From Escallonia rubra (lineage: Eukaryota; Streptophyta; Magnoliopsida; Escalloniales; Escalloniaceae), in the NCBI GenBank assembly GCA_033065855.1, contig JAVXUO010002005.1, positions 248,001-312,000 on the forward strand: a stretch of 64,000 nt of DNA, read 5' to 3'. Positions 22,701 to 34,200 of the stretch are shown here, piece after piece. Position 1 is the stretch's first letter; each line of letters opens with the position of its first letter. The notes below the pieces were generated by a model. It made no database searches. It had not been told where the DNA came from and saw only the letters and a list, made by a program, of their open reading frames with translations. The position numbers were made by a program, and so were the translations under genes.

Positions 22701-23380
22701 GAGCTCGCTAAAGTATCGTTGGTGGACTATGGCACGTTTTGCGACTTCAAAGGCTTCAACGGATGACCTTTAGGATAAGAGGGATTGATCGGGGGATATT
22801 GTCCTCCTCAAGGCTCTTCAGATATCCCAAGGCCGAAAGTGGAAAGTCCTGCCCCATGGACGAGTTGTAGTGACTCGGAGAGGTTGAAGTTCGCGAAGTC
22901 GAACTCTTGTGTGACTTGACTCTGAGGACCTGGTGTAACCTCTGATTCCCTAAGCAAAGCAAACAAGGGCTGACTCCACTCGTCCTAATAAGGCAGTCCC
23001 ATACCCGAAGGCGACCCTCAAGCATCATCCATGCCAGCTCCGGAGGGACCACCAACTCCCTCGCTCACCCCTGAAGTCTTCCCCGATAGATCACCCATTT
23101 CCTCGCTCACATGGGAAGGCTGCCACGAGAGATAATCCATTCTCGGGCTCACGCCCGAAGGCTGTCCCGTATAACGGCTCATAAACTCCCCGCAGCCATA
23201 TGCGAAGATCTCATCATAGGAGCGAAGATCCGCTCACATGGTATCTAGCAGATCCTTCCACTCACTCAGTTTCTGGAAGAAGGCAAGTGAGGCATCAACT
23301 TACATCCAATTAGATCATAAGTAACTTTAAACACGAACGAGATTGAATGCAAACTTACGATATCAAATTCAATTGAAAGT
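22701..23380 (-). other. Linker between the PMD and ULP parts of the E2 gene
   Basis: Low-complexity text matching the E1 linker only loosely. On the minus strand repeated phrases such as (T/C)CTCTCGTGGCAGCCTTCCC and GAGCGAGGG correspond to the GTGAGCGAGGGATACGG phrases of E1. It has stops in all frames. Confidence 0.45.
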
Positions 23381-25079
23381 CATTAGGAACTTATGAGCTC
23401 GAATGATCTACGCTCATCAATCTGACCACTAGGCTGATATTTCTTGCCTCTTGTCCACTGTATTGGGTTTATTCTCTTCCGGGTGATACGGTAGTACCAC
23501 CCCAGATAGTGCTCGATGTTGACCACATGGTCGGGCTCTGACACAATGGATGACAGCGTGTCGTGCCAAGAACCCCACATCTTAAGTTCGGCAGCGCACA
23601 ATTCGAGTGCATTCACCTACCCAGAGAAAGAGATGGTTGAATCAAAATAATTTCGTTTAAAGTTCTATTTTTGTCAGAGGGCAATATGAATGTTCTATCA
23701 TGTTCCATCAACACACTAAAAGGGTTATATGATATATCCGGTGTGGAAGTAGGCCAACATTTCTATTGGAAAATAGGGGACTATTGGACACCCGATGGGT
23801 TCCTGTTAACCCTCATGTCTGGGGCATCAGCTGGCAACCCCTGCAGGCACTCAAAATGGTGCATGGCGGGATCCGATAATTGCCACTCCGCGATCTCCTA
23901 ATGGATAAATAGAGTGCATTACAACCCAGAGAACGTAAACACGAACAAATCTGCCACCCGTCCCTCTAAATGTTTGTATGGCGCCCAACATATTTGGCTC
24001 GGAGACAGCAAGTCGAACTTCCCCCGATAGAATACAATGTTGTAATGGGGATCATTTCTCCTCTGGTAGTGGCTCTCCTTCTGACTGTACTCCCAAGCGC
24101 GCAACCGAGGCCACACATTATCGGTTCCCTCCCTACGGTTGGGTACGCCGACACTAAAGTGTTCATAAGACCATACCTGAGAAAAAAGACAAATCAGGGT
24201 TATATGGTTAAAATTTATTATGCATTGACTAATAAAAAATTATCGAAAAAAAAAATAAAATGAGTTATATGACATACTTGCAACAATAAGAGATATGCAC
24301 ATGTATCTTTGCAGTCAGACCTCATTGCCTTGTGCAATGCGCTATACAGGTATGCAAGTGGGGCTGCACCCCAAGCATACTCCCCAACCTCATGCAGGTT
24401 ACCCAACAGAGCTAAATATTTCTGGTGAACCGTGTTCTTTGTCGTCGTTGGGAATAAAATTGCCCCCCATCACCCACAACACGAAAGTCTTTGTGTGCAT
24501 TACAAGCATCTCCTCTGTGTAGTTTTCCGACAAAACCTTGAATTTTTCTACCAACCACCTCAATTTTATTCCACCATGTCCAAATTTGTTCTCGGGTATT
24601 GAATTGAAGAAGTCCCTAGCAACTCTCTTATTTGTTGTGGAAACCCTAGTAAAATTAACCGGTTGTCCCATCACGGGTAACCCTAAGATGTACCCTACAT
24701 CTTCTAAGGTTATTGTCATCTCTCCAAGAGGGAACTTCTCCACTGTTCAACAAGGGCACCTATTAAGGTCCGGTCAAGTTGCTGAAAGATATTACCATAA
24801 GTAAAAATCCCAAAACCCACTTCACACATTAATTTTTTTAGTGTTTTGTTCAACCTCCACTCTACGGATTGTTCGGTTACTTCTACTGTGATAAGTGTTG
24901 TTCTTTCCTACGAATTAACAAAGACTGTTTAAGTAAAGTAAAAGGTATACAATGTTCATGAAACTAAAAAAATAAACAAAAAATTAGTATCTTACTTGTC
25001 CATTCCAGATAGATGTACTAATATGGTTTGCTTGGTCGTACAATACGGAGGGATCTTCTGGTCCAGGGTTAAATACCAT
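23381..25079 (-). pseudogene. Plant mobile domain (PMD) part of the E2 PMD-ULP gene, broken
   Basis: The start at 25079 gives MVFNPGPEDPSVLYDQANHI, then an intron. Exon 2 (about 24922 down to 24287) carries FGIFTYGNIFQQLDRTLIG, TITLEDVGYILGLPVMGQPV and VARDFFNSIPENKFGHGG. A further exon (24176-23900) holds WSYEHFSVGVPNRREGTDNV, the pattern SPSQICWAPYKHLEG, and the last part LGWYYRITRKRINPIQW. A deletion of 7 bp relative to E1, near 24740, breaks the frame in exon 2. Comparison with E1 defines the shared exon structure. The TA repeat upstream of its leader intron is where E3 inserted. Confidence 0.8.
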
Positions 25080-25189
25080 TTTTTGCGACTGATATAATGC
25101 AAAAACATCAAGTTTGAAATTTTTTTACCAAACGTTGACAAATTGTCAACGCTAGCACATGCATTAATATATATATATATATATATATG

Positions 25190-26328
25190 GAGCTGATCCA
25201 TTGCTCGCGCTAGAAACTTGGGTTAAGTTGCCAGCGCGATCTGGCCGTCCACGCAAGATCTGTGGATGGTCCAGATCTTTTTTTTTTTTTTTACGTTTTT
25301 TTAAGTCTGTCCGCTACATGATGTAGTGGACGATACTTTTGACAAAAATACCCTTATGCACGTCCGCTACATAATGTAGCGGACGGTAGAAAACTGATCT
25401 TTGTCTTGCTGGGTTGTCATTTTGCTCTTTATTTCGTTGGTGATTATTCAGATTCCAAGTTCACGTATCTGATCTCCGGTAACGAAACCGTGTACCATCA
25501 CCCAACTTTACCACCACCTAGACCATCACGCCATCATCATCTACCATTACCACTGCAGGGATAGAGGACCTGGCTGGGAGAGAAAAAAGTCAGAAATCCT
25601 CATAAGCTAGCTACTTTTCCAGCTAGTTCTGTTAGTCGGTGGATGTTATAACACATCACTTTCAAAAGGCAAGGAAAGCCTAAACCTTATCCTTATCGGA
25701 AAGTAACAGATCTGGTAAGCAGCTCCACCATCTCACCCATTTTCCACCATTTTTGCCAAGGTCACCACCAACGAACACTTCCACCACCTCACCCATCGAT
25801 CCACCAAACAAACCCACCATCACCCTCCAAAGCTCCACGCAAGAGAAAAATACTAATTAAACAGATCTGAATTAGAGAAAAATCAGGAGAAAATACTAGA
25901 TGAATTAGAAAGAATTAGATCTATGATGTCACGCCGCCAAGGAAGCGCTGAGGAGGCCGCAAGCATGGCTTGCGATGTTGCTGAGGAGGCATCGACCGCG
26001 ACAGCTAAGCTGCAAAGCAGAGCTATCTTCTATCGTACTTCAGAGCATAGAGGGGGAGAGAGAGAGAAGTGAAATGTAATGTGAATGGGCTTTCTGCTTT
26101 TGTATATATATGTCCGCTACATAATGTAGCGGACAGACGCTTTTGTTGAACAGTCAACTGCGTGGGTGAGGGGTATTTTTGTCAAAAGTATCGTCCGCTA
26201 CACAATGTAGCTGACGTACTTAAAAAATACGTAAAAAAAAACATCTGGGCCATCCACAGAGCGCACGTGGACGGCCAGATCGGGCTGACAACTTCTCATA
26301 TTTTGCTAGCGCTATCAACGGATCAGCT

Positions 26329-26329
<1 letters not shown>
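25190..26329. mobile_element. E3: 1.14-kb non-autonomous MULE nested in E2
   Basis: The ends GAGCTGATCCATTGC and GGATCAGCTC form terminal inverted repeats similar over roughly 200 bp. Both flanks are TA repeat (25167-25188 and 26331-26359), so it inserted in the internal TA tract of E2. Subterminal palindromes at 25309-25331, 25362-25384, 26112-26134 and 26193-26215 carry ATA or ATG centres (arms GTCCGCTACAT). The interior (25400-26090) lacks transposase sequence. It is CCA-rich, and contains an open frame 25923-26072 (49 codons, starting MMSRRQGSAEEAASM) of unknown nature. It may be a Pack-MULE carrying captured sequence. Confidence 0.85.
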
Positions 26330-26330
<1 letters not shown>

Positions 26331-26377
<47 letters not shown>

Positions 26378-26378
26378 T
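26331..26378. repeat. (TA)n(CA)n microsatellite in the E2 PMD leader
   Basis: TA repeats from 26331 pass into CA repeats at about 26359-26376. Together with 25167-25188 this was one tract before E3 inserted. Confidence 0.9.
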
Positions 26379-26589
26379 CTACACATACATAATACATAAT
26401 CAAAATCACGCGCAATACTCACAAACTCTAGATTATACACAAATAAAGCATTAGTTTGTGGACTTACTTGATTAATTGGACGATTTAAGGAATTCTTGGG
26501 AAGATTATGCACAGATCTACTTGTTAGCGCCGCTGGGAAGATAGGAAAGAAAAAAGAAGGAAGAAGACTTTCGAAATAAGGGGTTTAGG

Positions 26590-27016
26590 CCATTTAACTA
26601 TAACGTCCGCTATATTATCTAGCAGACGAGTATAAGTTGAATAAGGACAAACTGCATCACCGTCCGCTAGATAATGTAGCAGATGATAAGAAGTTGGATA
26701 AGGACAATCTGCCCAATCGTCCTCCAGATAGTGTAGCGGACAGAAAATGGATAAATGAGACATTTGTCAGCCAAAAAGTAGTTCGCTACACAGTGTAGCA
26801 GACTACTTTTAGCCGGACAAATATCAGGGTCAAAAGGTAGTCCGCTATACTGTGTAGCGGACGGGCACGCTGGGGCATTTTGGACAAAATTTTCGTCCGC
26901 TATACAGTGTATCAGACGGCTAGTTTTTTTTTTTAAAAAAAAAATAAGATCTGGGTCGTCCATCAGTCGCACTGGCAACTTAGTCGAAGTTACCTGCGCG
27001 GTCAACGGATCAGGTC
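26590..27016. repeat. E2 right terminal inverted repeat and subterminal palindrome series
   Basis: Palindromes start at 26605, 26662, 26719, 26781, 26840 and 26895, at 55-62 bp spacing. The hairpin near 26969-27000 has arms GCACTGGCAACTT and AAGTTACCTGCGC (10 of 13 paired). The outer end is GGATCAGGTC. Confidence 0.82.
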
Positions 27017-28000
27017 CCTATAAAAGTACGAATGTTGTAAATCATTTATGAACTGTTATGTCCTCCGTTAATTACGTCAATAACAGTTTTACATTCCCTT
27101 TACAACTCTTTTATGGACGATTATGTCATATGTTAATTACATCAATAACACTCTTACCCTCCCTTTATGACTCCCTTTTAAGTTTGGTTGAAATTAAATG
27201 ATCATTGAGTATGAATTTATTCTAAACATTGGAAAATAAAAAGTGTGATGAGGAAAAAAATAAAATAAAGATATCCCTTTATTACTCCCTGTTTTATTTG
27301 GTAGAAATGAAATAAACATCATAATGAATTGGGTAGTAAGAACTGTGATTTTTTTCCTTGCATTTTTTGGTTAGTAAATAATTAACCAATTGAAAAACTG
27401 AAAAACAAAGGCAAAACAAAGACTCTGAAATACGTGAAAATCAGTTAAGAAACAAAAAATTGTTGGGGAAACAACAACAAAAACGAAAAAGGGTTAAATA
27501 TGCATCAAAAAAGGGGGAAAAAACAAGGCTTAAATATGGCGCCAATATGACTGAAAATCTGTTCAGTTATTACAGTTGAAGACCAGGTACTTTGTATATC
27601 ATATTGATGAAATGCTAAGTGTCTAGTCTTGAAAATTACAAATCTTAAGCGTATACCATTAACCAATTTAACAAATTACAAAACAAAGACGTAAATTCAT
27701 ACTTTTAATTTCTCCATTTTCTTTTCTTTTCAACGGTACCATCAAACAATTCTTCTATTCAGAAGCCTACAAAGAAGATTTTCAAATAATAAACTGATTA
27801 CAACTATGAACGTCAAATATGCATTTCTTCTAAAACAAGTCAAAAAGAAATTCTTCTAAAACAAGTAAAAAAAAAAAATTAAGAACGTAATTAAATTATA
27901 TTATTTTTAATCCTAAAAAAATTAATGATATCACCTTAAATATTATTCTCGATCAAAACGGACGTATTCCATATATTAGTTTAACAGAAAGTTGATGTTG
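27017..28000. other. AT-rich spacer upstream of TRAPPC11
   Basis: No gene is seen. A 65-bp-period duplication lies at 27055-27175 (GTTATGTCCTCCGTTAATTA against ATTATGTCATATGTTAATTA). The promoter and 5' UTR of TRAPPC11 must lie in the right part, about 27900-28282, but no clear TATA box can be assigned. Confidence 0.5.
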
Positions 28001-28282
28001 GAGTTAATTGAGTATTTACATTGCACGTGGTAGTAGCGGCTACTTGGCGTCTTCAAGTCACCTGGCCCGATTCAAGTCGTGGCCATCTGCAGAGTTCACG
28101 CTCTCGGAGTCAACTCGTTTGAGTTGGAACGTGACATACAAAAGATCCGTGACGAGTCCAGTGAGGCATCGAGATTTATCAAATCCCTCCCATTTCTCCG
28201 TCCAAAATTGCCGACAAGACGGCTCTTTGCAGCGCCAAACCCTAGCTTTATCCCTCTCAACAATCTCAATTGAAGAACAAAC

Positions 28283-31200
28283 ATGGAAGAATACCCCGAA
28301 GAGCTACGGAGGCCACCGGTCACTCTCGTATCCCTTGTCGGATGCCCGGAGCTCCACCCGACGATCTCGACTCACCTCCACTCGGAGCAGCCGCCGGTTA
28401 ACACGCTCGCATTGCCGGATTTCTCCAAGATCTCGATAATCGTTAAGGCTCCCAAGGAGAATCCGGCGAGCTCTGCTCCGCCGGCCGGCATCTTGAAGAG
28501 AGACTGGCTGCTGAAGCACCGCACCAAGGTCCCCGCAGTCGTCGCCGCCCTCTTCAGCTCCGATCACGTCTCTGGCGATCCCTCTCAGTGGCTTCAGGTC
28601 TGCACCGATCTCGAAAACCTCAAGTACGCCCTTTTTTATCCTTGTTAGTTCATTGCCAGCACTTCATAACAGACATTTCATGATTATTACCCTTTCGAGT
28701 TTTTGCAAATTCTACACGAATGCAAACATAGACTTTACTCGTTGTTTTTGCCCTATCGTAACACTATGCTATTTAACTATAATTATGAGTTAGATTTGAC
28801 CTTTTTATGTTTTTTATCTATCATAAACATTTGTGAAAGTCAACTGGGACAAAAATTTCTGAAATGGAGCCAACACTAACTAACGCATTCAGTACACACG
28901 AACACAAGCATATATGCGTATTGCGTTGCTTTTTTGCTATGGTTATTTTCTAATCAAGTTTGCTTATGTTGAAATGTTAAGTGATTGTGGTTTCGTTAAT
29001 ATGGACAGAGGTGTAATACGCGGAAGGAACATCAAATTGGTAGTGGTTGTGGTTGCGCAGTCAACTTCAAAGGGTACGTTTCCTTATTAGGGTAGCTGTC
29101 TACATATTTCTAATAGAACGTAGTTCAGGTTCATTTACTGGAAGCTGGAGCTTTGGAAGACGTCGAGATGATCCATGAGCTGGCTACTTTTGGGTCTATG
29201 TGTTTACATTCTTCGTGAACCATATGAATTTGAAGAGTATAGTAAAATCACATAAATATTTATCAGTATGAGGATTTCAAAGTGAAGCAACCGTTAACTT
29301 ATGATATGAATTATATTCTGCAAATTATCATCATTACTAGCACAATATGATGTATGCTTACCTATCTAAAGTCCAATTTATGCAATTATGCTGCTGAATG
29401 CGTTTCTGATATCATGGAAAAATTAGAAAAGTGATGAGAACTAAAAGGCACAGAATCTGTAATAGCACCTTATGCAATTTTGCCCATGTTTTGCCTCTCA
29501 TGATATTTTAATGTTGCTGGTGTTTAATAAGCTTTCTTATGTAGCTTCTTTTAAACTATCGATCTAATTTTCTTGTATGCAAGCTAAAATCACTTGTTTC
29601 TTCTCTCTCGGTATTTTCTGTTCATTATTACTTGAAACAACCCGAATTATTCGAAATGATTGGTAACATTATGAAGCTGTTTGGTGCAGATGACATCAGC
29701 GAAGATCGTATGATTGCTTTACGTAAGCGTGCCGAAGTAGATTCCAAGCACCTTATTGTGTTTGTCTCAAATGATGCTTCCGAGCTGAAACAATCCCTCA
29801 ACAGGCATGACATTATTTCTAATAGTCCAGATTAGAGAAAGTGCTGATGTTTGTTAAGTTTGTAGTGCTTACGAGCAACCTTGATGCAGGCTAGGGAACA
29901 CATTTGCGGAACTATCAAATTCATTTTACAGGGATGAGGGACGAAGGGTTAAAGCACGTCTTGAAAGAAAGAGCTTTAGTTCTATAGAGTTGAATATCCG
30001 CTATTGCTTTAAAGTGAGAGTCTCGTCCTATCAATTTGAATAGATAATACTTTCATAGATGCAGGGTGATCTTAACTTCTTCTCATTTTGGTCTTTATCT
30101 CCATGAATTGAATTATAATGTTTGTTTGGTAAGCAAGTGTTATTGGAAAACCAATTGCAACCTATAAGCTAAAGCAAACATAGCAGTCTCTCCCAAGACA
30201 TGCCTTGGGTTTTCATACCTGTATTGTAAGGTACAACCTCATTTGTCACATGATGCCCATGTTTCAGGGTTTCTAGCAATGGTCGGCCAAGAGCTAACTT
30301 TTCCTTGATTATAAGTTCCAATCACTTGCAAAACAATTCCAGGTGGCCTTTGCTGCTGCTTAAATGTTCTAAAATTTCTTTGCAGCCAGAGGTGATACAG
30401 CAAAGTAGAGAAAGCCAGTATCCTTAAGCATGCCTTGAGACTCTTGCCTTTGGAAAGCTGGACAGCATGTTCAAGTTCAGTGCCCCATTGTCCAAAGCTG
30501 TCTAGAATAACTGCACCCAAAGAAAAGATGATCCCTCATTTCTACAGAAGAGCAACAAAAGATGCAAATATCATCTTGAACAACCTGTCTCTGTACACAA
30601 CCTGTTCTTGCAAGTGAACCATTGCATAAACGAGAGCATGTATATATTGTCCTTGTACCACACAATTGTACACCAGTCGACTTTTGCTGCTAGGGATCGC
30701 AGTACTTCATAGGCAGATGCAGATGAATACAAATCTTGTGGTTGGAGACTCCAGAGGAGAGTGTCCTCAGCCTTGGGGTGGATGGAGATATTAGGCAAAA
30801 GGCTATTTATTGCAATCAGATCCTCAGAATTTGGGGGGATTGAATAATAACTATTTTTCAACGTATTCTCCATCACTTTCAGCTAATGGTTCTAGGGACT
30901 CCTACCGTGAAGGGTTCATAGCGGTTTACAATGTTTTTAGTGCTGGCTATAAGGGTGGGTTAGGTTGTTCTGTTCCTATCAATTACTATAATACTAGTTT
31001 TTTTGGTTACAAGTATGATACTTGTCAATGAAATTGGCCGTTATTCGTTTTAGTTTTTTGTTTCAGGGCCTGCATCAATAATGAAATCTACAAATGGTTA
31101 TGCAAATCAAGATTATTTGTTCAAGTGATTATTTAGGATCGAGCATGGTGCGACTTTGTTTTATTGTTGCCGTTTTAGTTCAGCTACTGTGTTATGTACT

Positions 31201-34200
31201 AGCCAAACCTTAAACAGAAGAAGATGCTTGCACAAATGTTCTGTTGACAAATTTTGAACAAAGTAATACATGCTTATGGTTCAATCATTTCGAATATGAA
31301 CATCCTAGCATTGTTTATTTGATATCTCTAATTGCCTTGTGCTCTATATGTATGTTTGCTGGGCTCATCTTTTTATCTAAACATTATGAATTGCTAGGTT
31401 GCTGTATATGCAGAATTTCGGAGAGACTGGGTTGAAGCTTTGAGGTTATATGAGGATGCATATCGTGCACTGCGGGAGGTACTCCTTACTTAAACCAGAA
31501 GTGCTTAAATGCTTTCTATTCCTCTAGTCTTATCCTCTGACTCTGAGGGCCTCTTTCGCACATTTGCTTGGTTTCTCTACAAGGCATGTTTACGGTGACA
31601 GTAAGATTGGTCCTATTCTGCAGAAAACATACTATCGTGAGAGCCATAAGTGTTGCTAGTTTACTTTTCGCACATAGAGGTGACAATGTCCCACTAGGCT
31701 GCTATCAGCAAGGTGAAATATTATATAGAGGAGTTCAAGTGAATGCTGACATAGCCCTAAGTTCTTTAATGAGATATTGAGGCAATGAACGCCAGTCATT
31801 ACAACGTCGACATACCTAATATCCTCACCTTCTCCAGTTCTTGAATATTTGTTGTGTCAAATGTTGAGCCTATTTGCTGGAATCATTCATTTTTACTAGA
31901 AATTGCAGCACCTCTGTCTGGTTAAGCACTTTGCGCAGCGTGAATTCTACCTGTGGCACCAATTTTGGTTCCATGTGTTCTTTTTTTTTCTTTTGACGAA
32001 TGTGCCAAAAAACCAAGTGGACTTAAATTATAATCCTTACTAGTAGTTGCGACAGTGGCGGGACAGAAGGAAGTGCAGTTTGTGCATAAGTTATCTGGGC
32101 TCTAGTTTTGGGAAAAATGGGCTTCATTTCCTTTTCTGACAATCTCTGTCACTAAGCTGGAATGTGATTTCTTAGCTGTGGGACACATTATAGCACTAGG
32201 CTAGCTTAAAGAGTATGGCAATGACACCGCTCTTTAACGACTGGGGGGCTTAACCAGGGAGGTCTTCCTATAATGTTGAAGAAGGTAGTTTGCCTTTAGT
32301 GCAGCAGTCAAACCAAACTAGAACGAAAGAATGTCTGACCGGTCTGTTAAGTCAATTTGCTTGTGCTAGCATTTCAAGTAAACTCAACTGCATAGGGCCA
32401 GAGGTGCAAGCGACAGTTAACTCTATAGTTTGACCAAACCACTCTACTTTGGGATCGACCAGATCATCATATTCTTGTTACTGACGTTCGTTCTGGCTTC
32501 AGCCTCTAGCAAGTAGGCAAGAACGCGACTTAGTAGCCTACATTTCCCCAATGGAGATCCTTGGTGGCCTTGGTCCACTTGTCTTTGTTGCAAAGAACGA
32601 GCATGAAGCAATAGTGGCTGCAAAGACATTGATCATTCTTAGCTATCTCCTTGCTCCAGTTAGGATTTTCTTTAGGTAAAACTGACTCGCTATGAAATAA
32701 TAATCTCGTTTAACTTGCTTCCTTAACTTTTAAAACCAATGCTTCCTTGTTCCCATCGTGGCAACTCAAATGACTGGGAAAGGTTCACGTCAACTAGTGA
32801 GAAGTCATGTTTTGTGCCTCAGATGAGGTATTACCGTGGTGCCTTGTTTGTCTTGTTTTCAACTGGTAACAGGTAGTGCGTGAAGTAGCCCATTCCCATC
32901 TTTCCCTCCTTCCATAATTCAGGTAAGAAATCCTTAATTTTGCGGGAGGAAGGGAGCGTATTAGCGGGCACCTGGGGAAAGTTCACCTCTGTCATGGTCA
33001 GAAGAACGGTAGCAACAAGTTTGTCTCAACTATCTAAGCTTGAGTTAGGCTCTGTTAATTTTCTTCATATCTACTCTTAGCCTCTCCCTTGAGGTGGACA
33101 CATGAACACATTGGTTGCTACCTACTTCATATCTACTAGTTGAATGTTAGAGCTGGTTGCTGCTTGATAAAAAGGAATCGGATCGTATGAAGTTGCTAAA
33201 GTAATTCCAGAGGCGAAGTTAGCTCCAAAGAATTTTTTGGCCTATAATAATGGCTTCTAGGCTGCAAAATGTTTAGTTGCTATATTTTTTTTGCTAAATT
33301 TTTAATTACAGCTTTTAACAACATAAACCACTTTTAGTGACAAACTTCATGTCTGCAGCTCCATATAATCACGTCTTGATTGAGGATACTAGGGAATGAT
33401 ATTTTCTTTTTCTAACGTAGTGTAGTTAAAAAAAACGCCTTGCTGATACTATGACAAAAACCTAACTAAAATTATTTTAAGCACCTCAAGTATAGCACTG
33501 CAGGGGGGGGGGGGCACTATTGGTGTAATTAGCCCTTATGGAGTTTTTTGTTGTAAATGTTCTGTCTTTCTAAGTGTTGAAATGACTGAACAGCATCTTA
33601 CAATATACTGTACAATACAGCATACGATGCTTGAAACTAATTTGGGATGTATGATACATATGTTGATTTTGCGACTATGCATTTAGTTCCTGCACCAGTT
33701 GAGTTCCCGACTCAGCACCATGTGTGCTCAAGAAGCTTTTAGCCTTTCCGAATATCCTGTTGGCGAAGGACCATTAGACTAATCCAAAAAGAGAAAGAAA
33801 GTTTAGGTTATAAGTTTCTGTCTAATGTATGTGCTATATTCTTTTAGCCTGAAACCTCACTTGCTCTTGTGGGGGGCTTCTTTTTCTGTTTATTTTAGGA
33901 GTTGGGGTGAGAAATCTATTCTGTTTAAGGTTGTTAGAAATGCATTTCTCTAATATCTTTGTCGTGGTGGAAGTTCTGTGCAACTCTTACCTGTCACAAA
34001 TAGCTTTTAATTCGAACCCGAATCTTTATACAGAGGGGAGGGGCGTTAATGTTGTATTGTCCCCCCTTCTCTTTATTTTCATGTAACCAGTTAAATTGCA
34101 AGAGACCTTAAGATTTGGTAGCTTAACTATCACAAAAGTAAAGCCAGATAGTACCATTCTTTACAAAGAAGATAGAATTCCTTCCCTCAAAAAATATGTA

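Larger units (their letters stand above)
17669..27016. mobile_element. E2: 9.3-kb Mutator-like element, inverse orientation to E1, carrying nested E3
   Basis: The termini are GAGCTGATCCGTTGACC (17669) and the reverse complement of GACCTGATCCGTTGACC (ending 27016), with inverted similarity over about 280 bp. The contents mirror E1: leader and intron, FAR1-like gene (+), 77-bp array, then ULP and PMD parts (-). The PMD leader is recognisable on both sides of the E3 insertion: CTTCCCAAGAATTCC on the minus strand near 26490 matches CTTCCCAAGAAATCC at 6853-6867 of E1. Removing E3 (about 1.14 kb) leaves about 8.2 kb. No convincing target duplication is visible (left flank TGAGAGAGA, right flank CCTATAAAA). 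Both genes are heavily mutated, more than in E1, which suggests an older insertion. Confidence 0.85.

Noticed and set aside
17660-27025. A target-site duplication for E2
   Set aside because: TGAGAGAGA on the left and CCTATAAAA on the right do not match. Either a flank has been rearranged or the duplication has decayed.
28008-28567. Long frames overlapping the first TRAPPC11 exon on both strands
   Set aside because: They are shadows of the GC-rich first exon; TRAPPC11 homology fixes the frame starting at 28283.
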